DNA from: Salinilacihabitans rarus | GTDB lineage: Archaea; Halobacteriota; Halobacteria; Halobacteriales; Natrialbaceae | Length of the DNA: 64,000 bases | Assembly (NCBI RefSeq): GCF_024296665.1 | Contig: NZ_CP100762.1 | Coordinates: forward strand, 1,364,001 to 1,428,000 | Direction: 5' to 3' | Part shown: piece after piece, positions 8,043 through 15,326 of the stretch | Layout of the letters: each line of letters starts with the position of its first letter | How positions within the stretch are numbered: the first letter of the stretch is position 1 | Position numbers and translations under genes: made by a program | Notes under the pieces: model-generated | Databases searched by the model: none | The model's input: only the letters and a program-made list of their open reading frames with translations | What the model was told of the DNA's origin: nothing

Positions 8043-8561
8043 TCAGTCGCCGTCTTCGAGCAGGGCCTCGAAGACGCTCGGGTCGGTCCGGAACTTGAGC
8101 ACGTTGTGGACCGCCGAGTTGCGGACGTTCGCGACCACCTCCCCGTGTTCCTTGTAGAACTCGTGGATCCACCGCGAGGACGCCTCGGCGTCGCGGAACA
8201 TCATCACCGTCTTCCACTGGTACTCGCCGTCCGAGAGGAAGAAAAAGAGCGTGTGCTCGTCCTCGCGGACGTGCTCCATCGCCTCGCGCCAGCCGTCGGC
8301 GAACCCCGAGGGGTCGAACTTGAACTCGAACAGCGCGAAGACGTAGTAGGCCTCGTTCGGAACGATCGCCTCCCGGAAGACGCCCTCCTCGCGCATCCGG
8401 CGGATCGACTCGCTGACGGTGACGTGTGAGACGTCGATGTCGTACTCCGCGGCGAGGACGTCGGTCAACTCCCGCGAGGACAGTTGCGGGTCGGCCGCGA
8501 GTTCGGTCAGGATCGCGACGTCCCGCTCCGAGAACTCCCAGTCCGGCGCGTCGTCGGCCAT
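8043..8561 (-). CDS. Lrp/AsnC-like winged-helix transcriptional regulator
   Basis: 172 residues. The N-terminal winged helix (about 12-70) contains DVAILTELAADPQLSSRELTDVLA and ISHVTVSE-like recognition (VSHVTVSESIRRMREEGV). The C-terminal part (about 75-165) is rich in aromatic residues (YYVFALFEFKF, HTLFFFLSDGEYQWKTVMMF) and is probably a ligand or dimer domain, though not a classical AsnC/RAM sequence. It converges with the kinase gene 12 bp away, so it may regulate the acyl-CoA dehydrogenase/kinase pair. That target is a guess from position. Confidence 0.8.
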   Translation of the reverse strand: MADDAPDWEFSERDVAILTELAADPQLSSRELTDVLAAEYDIDVSHVTVSESIRRMREEGVFREAIVPNEAYYVFALFEFKFDPSGFADGWREAMEHVREDEHTLFFFLSDGEYQWKTVMMFRDAEASSRWIHEFYKEHGEVVANVRNSAVHNVLKFRTDPSVFEALLEDGD

Positions 8562-8613
8562 GCCGGCCTTTCTCGCGTTACCGAGGTGTTCGTTTCGGTC
8601 GCCGGTCCCGCGC

Positions 8614-11370
8614 TCAGTCCTCGGCGGCCAGCCCCGACAGCGACTCCTCGCCGATCTCCTCCAAGACGCGCTCGTGGAACGCCCGCAGCGCCGCGCTCTC
8701 GTCCTCGGCGAGGACGACGTCGCTTGCCGACAGCGTCGCCAGCCCGAACGCCCGCGGGGTGGGCGAGTCGAGGAGGGTCCGTTCGACGTCGATCTCGCCG
8801 GCGTCGATCGCCTCGACCACGTCCTCGATCTCGGCGACGTTGAGTTTGTCCGCCAGTATCTCGCGGTAGGTCTCCTCGATCACCGCGAAGTCGTCGAGGT
8901 CCTCGGCGAACCCCAGTAGCATCTCGCTGGAAACCTGCTGTTCGCTCGCGGACTTCTCGTAGCCTTTGTACCGCTTTAAGATCATCAGCGAGCGGGTGGC
9001 GTTGATCCGGAAGTACCGCTGTAGCAGGTCGGTCCCCGACAGCGCTCGCCGGAGGTCCGCGCGTACGTCGTCGGGGTCGAGGTCCGCGAGGATCGCTTCG
9101 AGGTCGACCTTGCGGTTCAGCGGCATCGAGAGGACGACGCCGTTGTCGGCGACCGCCACGCGCACGTTGGCGGTGGCCTCTTGGGCACAGCGGTACGCGA
9201 GCAGCCGCGAGAAGCCGTCGTTGAACTTCCGGCCGTAGCCCGAGTGGACGTAGTAGTGGCGTTCGTACTCCTCGCGGTCGCGGACCACCTCGATCGACAG
9301 CCGCCCGTCCGTGCTCACGCTCTCGGGGCCGGCGTACCTGAGCTGGTGGTCGAACAGCCGGCTGATCGCCCGCACGCTGTGGTCGTCAAGCGGGAACTCC
9401 CGCAGCCACGCGCGCACCCGGGGCGGACCGCCCGCCTCGTAGTGGTCGAGCAGGTCGCGCTGGAACGCGAGGATCTCGCGGCCGAGGTCGTACGACAGCG
9501 GCAACCGCTCGGAGTACCACGACGGGACGGTCGGGCGGGCGCTCGTGCGGTCGACGTACACCTTCGATCCCCGCCGGTAGCGGTACTCGAAGCGGTCGCC
9601 CCCGAGGACGAAGACGTCGCCTTTCTCCAGGGTGTCGAGGTAGTTCTCGTCGAGTTGGCCGACCCACTCGTCGCTCGACCGGGTGAAGACGTCACAGGAG
9701 AACGAGTCCGGGATGGTCCCGACGTTGGTCATGTAGATCACCCGGGCGAGCCGGCCCCGCTTGCCGATCAGGGGCTCGCCGACGGGGAAGTCGTCGTAGT
9801 GGTACTCGCCGTCGGGCGGGTCGTTCTCGTCGCGCCAGACCTTCGCGTAGACGTTTCGGTCCTCCATCCCGGCGTAGTCGGCGGTGAGGTACCGCACGAG
9901 TGACTCGTACTCCGCCTCGGAGTAGTTCCGGTAGGGGTAGGCTCGCCGGAGGATCGCCCGCACCTCCCGCTCCGGGCGCACCTCGGCGATGGCCATCCCG
10001 TAGACGTGCTGGGCGGCGACGTCCTGGGCGTTCTCGGGGATCGAGACGGAGTCGACGAACCCCTCCTCGGCCTTCTTCAGCATCACCGCACACTCGAGCA
10101 GTTCGTCCCGGTCGAGGGCGATCACCCGGCCGGTCACCGTCTGGCCGACGCGGTGGCCCGCCCGGCCGACCCGCTGGAGCAACGCGGCGACGCTCTTGGG
10201 CGAGCCCACCTGCACGACGAGGTCGACGTGGGGCATGTCGATGCCCAGTTCGAGCGAGGTCGAACTCGTCACGACGTCGAGGTCGCCGGCTTTCAACCGC
10301 TCCTCGACGCGGTGGCGGACGTCCTTCGAGAGGCTGCCGTGGTGGCAGGCGGAGTTGTCCTCGTCGTAGTCGTCGAACCGCTCGCGAAGTTCGTGTAACA
10401 CCCGTTCGGCCCCCGAGCGGGTGTTCGTGAACACGAGGGTGTTCGTGTGCGTCTGGACGTGTTCGTGGAGGGTTCGGTAGAAGCGGTCCTGGACGACCTC
10501 CCGGGACGTGTGGATCAGGTCGTCCGCGGGACACTCCAGTTCGAGGTCGAACTCGCGGGCGAAGCGAGCGTCGACGATCTCGTACGGGCGGGGCTCGCCC
10601 CTCGGCTCCTCGCGGCCGACGAGGAACTCGGCGACCCGCGACAGCGGCTCGATCGTCGCCGAGCAGCCGATCCGCGTGATCCCGCCGTCGGCCAGCGCCT
10701 CGAGGCGTTCGAGGCCCACCGACAGGTGGGTGCCACGCTTGCCCGCCGCGAGCGAGTGGATCTCGTCGACGATGACGTACTCCACCGTCCGGAGCTTCTC
10801 GCGGAACTTCGGCGAGTTGAGCAGGATGGCGAGCGTCTCCGGCGTCGTGTTGAGGATGTGTGGCGTCTCGTCTAGCATCTTCTGGCGCGTGCTCGAATCC
10901 GTGTCGCCGTGGCGGATGGCGTGGCGGATCTCGCCGACGTCGGCGCCGCGCTCCTCGATGATCGAGGTGATGCCGTCGAGTGGCAGTTCGAGGTTCCGGT
11001 GGATGTCGTTGGCGAGTGACTTCAGCGGCGAGACGTAGAGGCAGTAGACCGAGTTGTCGAGGCCGTCTCGGCTCTCCTGCTCGCGGCGGAACAGTTCGTT
11101 GATGATCCCGGTAAACGACGCGAGCGTCTTTCCCGACCCGGTCGGCGCACAGATCAGCGTGTTCGTCCCCTCGTGGATCTTCGGGATCGCGTCCCGCTGT
11201 GGCGGCGTGAAGAAGCCGCCGTTTTCGGGGACGTACTCGCCGAACGCGCCGAGCCACCACTCGCGGACTGCGGGTTCGAGTAGCCCGAAGACGTCGGCGT
11301 CCTCGATCTCGACGGCGTCCGGGTCGAACGGCACCTCCTCGGCCGACACCGGCGGCTCGCTCCCGTCCAT
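8614..11370 (-). CDS. lhr: ATP-dependent DNA helicase of the Lhr family
   Basis: 918 residues from ATG 11370; an in-frame ATG at 11412 would add MAKPSYPRGAQTTV and cannot be excluded. Superfamily 2 motifs appear in order: Q-like TPPQRDAIPKI, Walker A APTGSGKT at about 75-82, PLKSLANDI, Walker B DEIHSLAAGKRGTHL, SAT (GCSATIE), FTNTRSGAERVL, TSSTSLELGIDM and the arginine finger region QRVGRAGHR. A long Lhr-core C-terminus follows, with winged helix and beta-sheet bundle (ESVSTDGRLSIEVV, YVHSGYGRKFNDGFSRLLAY). Lhr unwinds RNA:DNA and forked DNA in repair. It is followed on the same strand only by gaps and unrelated genes, so it is probably monocistronic. Confidence 0.93.
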   Translation of the reverse strand: MDGSEPPVSAEEVPFDPDAVEIEDADVFGLLEPAVREWWLGAFGEYVPENGGFFTPPQRDAIPKIHEGTNTLICAPTGSGKTLASFTGIINELFRREQESRDGLDNSVYCLYVSPLKSLANDIHRNLELPLDGITSIIEERGADVGEIRHAIRHGDTDSSTRQKMLDETPHILNTTPETLAILLNSPKFREKLRTVEYVIVDEIHSLAAGKRGTHLSVGLERLEALADGGITRIGCSATIEPLSRVAEFLVGREEPRGEPRPYEIVDARFAREFDLELECPADDLIHTSREVVQDRFYRTLHEHVQTHTNTLVFTNTRSGAERVLHELRERFDDYDEDNSACHHGSLSKDVRHRVEERLKAGDLDVVTSSTSLELGIDMPHVDLVVQVGSPKSVAALLQRVGRAGHRVGQTVTGRVIALDRDELLECAVMLKKAEEGFVDSVSIPENAQDVAAQHVYGMAIAEVRPEREVRAILRRAYPYRNYSEAEYESLVRYLTADYAGMEDRNVYAKVWRDENDPPDGEYHYDDFPVGEPLIGKRGRLARVIYMTNVGTIPDSFSCDVFTRSSDEWVGQLDENYLDTLEKGDVFVLGGDRFEYRYRRGSKVYVDRTSARPTVPSWYSERLPLSYDLGREILAFQRDLLDHYEAGGPPRVRAWLREFPLDDHSVRAISRLFDHQLRYAGPESVSTDGRLSIEVVRDREEYERHYYVHSGYGRKFNDGFSRLLAYRCAQEATANVRVAVADNGVVLSMPLNRKVDLEAILADLDPDDVRADLRRALSGTDLLQRYFRINATRSLMILKRYKGYEKSASEQQVSSEMLLGFAEDLDDFAVIEETYREILADKLNVAEIEDVVEAIDAGEIDVERTLLDSPTPRAFGLATLSASDVVLAEDESAALRAFHERVLEEIGEESLSGLAAED

Positions 11371-11433
11371 CACCGTCGTCTGTGCTCCGCGCGGATAAGA
11401 GGGTTTGGCCACCGGAACGAAAGTGATCCGGCC

Positions 11434-11688
11434 TCAGTAGACGGCCGCCGCCACCAGCGTGACGACGATGACGTGCCAGACGACCACGGCTACCTTGGCG
11501 CGCCGGGGCGTCGTGGGGATCGGCGGGTTCCGGTAGATCGCCTCGTAGACGAACGCGGTCGCCGCGAGCGACCCGGCGGCGAGGCCGGCCTCGAAGCTAA
11601 TCGACGTCGCGAGGCCGAGCGCGGCCCCGAGCAGCACGCAGGCCGGAATCCCCCAGAGGATCCGGTCGTAGTAGTCGACGGTGGGCAT
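11434..11688 (-). CDS. Small integral membrane protein of unknown function
   Basis: 84 residues with three hydrophobic segments: about 9-30 (RILWGIPACVLLGAALGLAT), 33-52 (AGLAAGSLAATAFVYEAIY) and 64-84 (VAVVVWHVIVVTLVAAAVY). A short basic loop PPIPTTPRRAK precedes the last helix. There are no catalytic motifs. It starts MPTVDYYDRILW. It lies between lhr and the TrkA-type channel, on the same strand as both, with an 85-bp gap on the upstream side. It is probably a haloarchaea-specific protein; I do not recognise a named family. Confidence 0.65.
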   Translation of the reverse strand: MPTVDYYDRILWGIPACVLLGAALGLATSISFEAGLAAGSLAATAFVYEAIYRNPPIPTTPRRAKVAVVVWHVIVVTLVAAAVY

Positions 11689-11773
11689 CGTCCGTCACGG
11701 TCGATGGTTCGGGTCGGCCGCGCAAAAGTCCCGGATCGATCCCCAGCCAGCGGGAACCGGCCACCTCGGCGAC

Positions 11774-13408
11774 TCACGCGCCGAAGATGCGATCGAACTC
11801 GGCGACGCTCTCGTCGGTGCCGGCCAGCACGAGTTCGTCGTCGGCCTCGATCCGCAGCGACCCCGGGTCGAAGTCCGTGATCGTCTCGCCGTCCGTGACG
11901 ACCCCGAGGACGGTCGCGCCGGTCCTCGCTCGCACGTCCGCCTCGACGATCGTCCATCCCGATAGCCCGTCCGCCGGCACCCGGACCACCTGAATGCGCG
12001 TGTCGTAGGCGAGTACCTCCTCGTCCTCGAAGACGGTCGAGGCGAGCATCCGGCCGCTGACGGTCGCGAGCGACTGAACGTAGTCGGCGCCCGCCCGGTA
12101 GAGCCTGCGGACGTTCGACTCGTCGTTCGCCCGGACGACGATTTCGACGTCGGGGTTCAGGTCGCGCGCGATCAGCGTCGCGAAGACCGCGGTGGTGTCG
12201 TCGCCGAGGCCGAGCAGCAGCGCCGAGGCGCCCTCGATGCCGGCCTCGGTCAGCACGTCGGGGTCCCGCGCGTCGCCGACGACGTCTACCTCTTCCCCGG
12301 CCTCGCGGTCGAGCACCGTGATCTCGGTTCCGGTCGGCTCCAGCACGGCGTAGGCGGCCGCCCCCGTCTGTCCGAACCCCGCGACGATCGCCTGCCGCGG
12401 CGCGAACGGGCGGACGGGCGCGGTCGTCTCCTCGCGGAACTCGGCGAGCCGATCGGGTTCGCCGGCCACCAGCAGGGTCGTCCCGGCCGTCAGCGTCTCC
12501 GCGGGGTCGACCGGGCTCTCGAAGTCGCCGTCGAACCACGCGCCGATCACGTTGAGGCTGAACCGCTCCCGAATCCGTGCGTCGGAGAACTGCTCGTCAC
12601 AGAGGTCGCTGTCGGCGGTCAGGGTCAGTTCGATCAGCCCGAAGTCCTCCCCGATCTCGACGGCGTCGTCGACGGACGTGGTGACGGCGGTCGGAATCTG
12701 GCTCGCGAGGCTCTCGCCGAGGAGCCGTCGCGGCGAGAGCACCTCGTCGGCGCCGGCGGCGCGGTGGTAGCGCGCGAGGTCCGGGTCCTCGACGAGCGTG
12801 ATGACGCGCGCGTCGGGGTCGACCTCCCGGGCCGACAGGACGATGCTCGCGTTCGCGTCGTCGGCCGAGTCGGCGACGACGGCCCGCGCCTCGTCGATGC
12901 CCGCGTTCCCGAGGACCGCGGGCGACTGCGGGTCGCCGTGGACGACGGGGTGGTCGGCGCTCAACTCGAGGGCGCGGTCGTGATCCGGTTCGACGACGAC
13001 GTACTCGTAGTCTTTCGACTGCAGTTCCTCGACGAACGCCCGACCGCGCGGGGAGAACCCGCAGAGCACCACGTGGTCGGCGGCGTCGGGCGCGGTCGTC
13101 GGCGGCGACACCGAGAGGGCCTCCCGGAGCCACGGGATGGCGAAGATGTCGACCCCGGTCAGGATGAGTCCGATCCCGGCCAGCATCATGCTGATCACGA
13201 GCAGGTGCATCTGGGGGGTCTCCCAGCCCGCGTCCTCGCCGTAGCCCGTGGTGGTGAACGTCTGGAAGACGATTTCGAGCGAGTGGTAGAGCGGTTGCGG
13301 CTCCCCCTCCCACGCCGCCATCCCGTAGTTGTACGCGAGCGTGTAGGCGGCCGTCGTCAGCGCGACCAGTCCGAGGTACTGGAGCATCCGCCGTCTGACC
13401 GGAGACAT
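11774..13408 (-). CDS. Potassium channel with two RCK (TrkA-N/TrkA-C) domains
   Basis: 544 residues from ATG 13408; the directly preceding in-frame ATG 13411 is equally possible. Two membrane helices flank a pore loop with the filter TTTGYGED at about 52-59 (helices about 9-28 and 69-90). The first RCK domain starts HVVLCGFSPRGRAFVEEL and has a TrkA-C extension (DFGLIELTL). A second RCK starts AIVAGFGQTGAAAY and also has a TrkA-C tail (IQVVRVPADGLSGWTIVEADVRARTG). It forms a ligand-gated K+ channel in the cell membrane. It diverges from a UspA gene 95 bp away, and both probably serve osmotic or salt stress. The protein is intact. Confidence 0.88.
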   Translation of the reverse strand: MSPVRRRMLQYLGLVALTTAAYTLAYNYGMAAWEGEPQPLYHSLEIVFQTFTTTGYGEDAGWETPQMHLLVISMMLAGIGLILTGVDIFAIPWLREALSVSPPTTAPDAADHVVLCGFSPRGRAFVEELQSKDYEYVVVEPDHDRALELSADHPVVHGDPQSPAVLGNAGIDEARAVVADSADDANASIVLSAREVDPDARVITLVEDPDLARYHRAAGADEVLSPRRLLGESLASQIPTAVTTSVDDAVEIGEDFGLIELTLTADSDLCDEQFSDARIRERFSLNVIGAWFDGDFESPVDPAETLTAGTTLLVAGEPDRLAEFREETTAPVRPFAPRQAIVAGFGQTGAAAYAVLEPTGTEITVLDREAGEEVDVVGDARDPDVLTEAGIEGASALLLGLGDDTTAVFATLIARDLNPDVEIVVRANDESNVRRLYRAGADYVQSLATVSGRMLASTVFEDEEVLAYDTRIQVVRVPADGLSGWTIVEADVRARTGATVLGVVTDGETITDFDPGSLRIEADDELVLAGTDESVAEFDRIFGA

Positions 13409-13503
13409 CATCGGCTCTTTTCGGTCGGCGCCAATAACGCTCCGGATCGGTGTTGGACGTTGCGTTGGACAGTTGTATACGCGGGCGCGTCGAACGGACG
13501 CGT

Positions 13504-14406
13504 ATGTACCGACGCATCCTCGTCCCGGTCGACGGCAGCGCGTGCGCGACGGCGGCCCTCGAGTACGCGGCCGCCGTCGCCGCCGACGTGGGAGCGACCG
13601 TCCACGTCGTCCACGTCGTCGACCCCACCCCCGAGGGCGACGACCGCCTCGCCCCCGACGACCTCGCCGCGTTCGACGAGGCCGGGGCGTCGCTGCTCGA
13701 GACGTCGGTCGAACGGGCCGAGCGGGCCGGCGCCGCGGCGGTCGCCGAGGCGTGCAGGGGGGAGCCGGGGCCGGCGATCCTCGAACAGGCGAGCGAGCGC
13801 GACGCCGACCTGATCGTCGTCGGGACCCACGGCCGGAGCGGGATTCGGCGGTTCTTCCTCGGCAGCGTCGCCGAACACGTGCTGCGCGGCGCCGACGTGC
13901 CGGTGGTGACCGTCCGGGAGGGGACCGCCGAGGCGGCGTCGTGGCCCCCCGAGCGCGTCGTCGTCGCGACCGACGGGAGCGAGTTCGCGCGGACCGCCCT
14001 CGAGGAGGCCGTCGCGGTCGCGGCCGAGTGCGACGCGACGGTGTCGCTCCTCTCGGTCGTCGACGCGACCGACCCGGGGTTCGATATCCGGCCGGCGCGG
14101 ACGCGCGAACGGCTCGAAACCGCCGCGCGCGACCGCGTCGACGACGCCGCGGCGCGCGCCCGGGACGCGGGCGCGCCGGCGGTCGAGACGGTCGTCCGCT
14201 TCGGCGTCGTCTTCGAGGAGATCGTCGCGTTCGCCGACGAGCGCGACGCCGACCTCGTCGCCGTCGGGACCCGCGGCCGGGGCGGCGTCGGGCGGACCCT
14301 CCTCGGGAGCGTCGCCGAGCGGATCGTCCGTGGCGCGCCCGTCCCGGTGGTGACCGTCTCGCGGGCGCGCTCCGGCGCGTCCGCGGCCGACGGCGACGCG
14401 TCCTGA
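13504..14406 (+). CDS. Tandem universal stress protein (two UspA domains)
   Basis: 300 residues. Domain 1 (about 1-140) begins MYRRILVPVDGSACATAALEYA and ends with the ATP-binding GTHGRSGIRRFFLGSVAEHVL followed by DVPVVTV. Domain 2 (about 155-290) repeats the plan with RVVVATDGSEFARTALEEA, GTRGRGGVGRTLLGSVAERIV and PVPVVTV. Both domains keep the G-2x-G-9x-G(S/T) phosphate loop, so both probably bind ATP. ATG 13504 was chosen because the frame upstream is poor. It is divergent from the potassium channel; stress or K+ signalling is plausible but not shown. Confidence 0.88.
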   Translation: MYRRILVPVDGSACATAALEYAAAVAADVGATVHVVHVVDPTPEGDDRLAPDDLAAFDEAGASLLETSVERAERAGAAAVAEACRGEPGPAILEQASERDADLIVVGTHGRSGIRRFFLGSVAEHVLRGADVPVVTVREGTAEAASWPPERVVVATDGSEFARTALEEAVAVAAECDATVSLLSVVDATDPGFDIRPARTRERLETAARDRVDDAAARARDAGAPAVETVVRFGVVFEEIVAFADERDADLVAVGTRGRGGVGRTLLGSVAERIVRGAPVPVVTVSRARSGASAADGDAS

Positions 14407-14455
14407 ACCGCCGGCCGACGCAACCCTTTTCCACCGCCCCGCCACACTGCCGTCC

Positions 14456-15190
14456 ATGCGCGTCACGTTCCTCGGAACCGGCGCCGCGTTGCCCACGGGC
14501 GAGCGGTTCCAGACCGGCATCCTCGTACAGGAGGCGGGCCGGAGCCTGCTGGTCGACTGCGGCAGCGGCGTCCTCCACCGCCTCCAGCAGTCCGGCGTCG
14601 GCCACGAGGCCGTCTCGACCGTCCTCCTCACACACCACCACCTCGACCACGTCGCCGACCTGCTGCCGCTGATGAAAGCGCGCTGGCTCGCCGGCGAGGA
14701 GCACCTCGAAGTCGTCGGCCCGCAGGGGACGAAGGGGCTCGTCGACGGCCTGCTGTCGGTCCACGAGTACATGCAGGACAAACTCGACTTGCAGGTCCGC
14801 GAGGTCGTCCCCGGGGAGTTCTCGGTCGCCGGCTTCGACGTCTCGGCCTACGAGACGCGCCACTCGCTGCCGTGTCTGGCCTACCGATTCGACGACCGGT
14901 TCACGTTCAGCGGCGACAGCGAGGCGTTCGCGGGACTTGCGAACTTCGCCGACGGGTCGGCCGTGCTGGCCCACGACTGCTCGTTCCCCGACGAGGTCGA
15001 CGTCTCGAACCACCCGACGCCCGAGCAACTCGGCCGGGCGCTCGCCGGTCGCGAGATCGGTCGCGTCTACCTCACCCACCTCTACCCCCACACGACCGGC
15101 AAGCACGCCGAGATGCGCAATTCGATCGCCGCCCACTACGACGGCGACGTCCGGTTCGCCGAGGACCTCCAGACGGTGACGATCGAGTGA
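14456..15190 (+). CDS. Metallo-beta-lactamase fold hydrolase, RNase Z-like
   Basis: 244 residues. It starts MRVTFLGTGAALPT, the usual N-terminus of the RNase Z/AtsA branch. The metal site is THHHLDH at 59-65, with further ligands in ETRHSLPCLAY, SGDSEAF (Asp) and THLYPH near the C-terminus. The flexible exosite arm of true tRNase Z is absent. It may cleave a phosphodiester, an arylsulfate-like ester or a small cyclic compound; substrate unknown. It is same-strand with the UspA gene (49 bp) but is followed by the separate promoter of the RND gene. Confidence 0.85.
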   Translation: MRVTFLGTGAALPTGERFQTGILVQEAGRSLLVDCGSGVLHRLQQSGVGHEAVSTVLLTHHHLDHVADLLPLMKARWLAGEEHLEVVGPQGTKGLVDGLLSVHEYMQDKLDLQVREVVPGEFSVAGFDVSAYETRHSLPCLAYRFDDRFTFSGDSEAFAGLANFADGSAVLAHDCSFPDEVDVSNHPTPEQLGRALAGREIGRVYLTHLYPHTTGKHAEMRNSIAAHYDGDVRFAEDLQTVTIE

Positions 15191-15218
15191 GTCGCGACCG
15201 CCCGCCGCTCGCGCGACC

Positions 15219-15250
15219 GGTGTTAGTTGGAGAATAACAACACCTATATC
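15219..15250. promoter_or_regulatory. RND exporter promoter: inverted repeat abutting a TATA box
   Basis: GGTGTTAGTT (15219-15228) and TAACAACACC (15235-15244) form an inverted repeat of nine pairs with one bulged base. It touches the TATA box TATATC (15245-15250). The transcript should start near 15274. A protein bound here would cover the TFB-binding site, as a repressor would. The TrmB-like regulator encoded downstream at 18541 is the natural candidate, by inference. Confidence 0.55.
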
Positions 15251-15278
15251 ACCGTCCGCTCAGTACCACCCTCAACGA

Positions 15279-15326
15279 ATGAGATCGACTGTCGAGTTCG
15301 CGACGAACCGAGGTGACCGTCGGTGA
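15279..15326 (+). other. Possible 15-residue upstream ORF coupled to the RND exporter
   Basis: ATG 15279 lies about 30 nt after the TATA box, where a leaderless start is expected. The ORF reads MRSTVEFATNRGDRR and its TGA overlaps the GTG of the exporter (GTGA). It contains GAGGTGA, which can act as Shine-Dalgarno site for that GTG. This fits translational coupling. The peptide itself need not be functional, and chance cannot be excluded. Confidence 0.4.

Noticed and set aside
5705-8098. 797-codon plus-strand frame across the acyl-CoA dehydrogenase and kinase genes
   Set aside because: Antisense or out-of-frame shadow of two well-supported genes; low-complexity composition.
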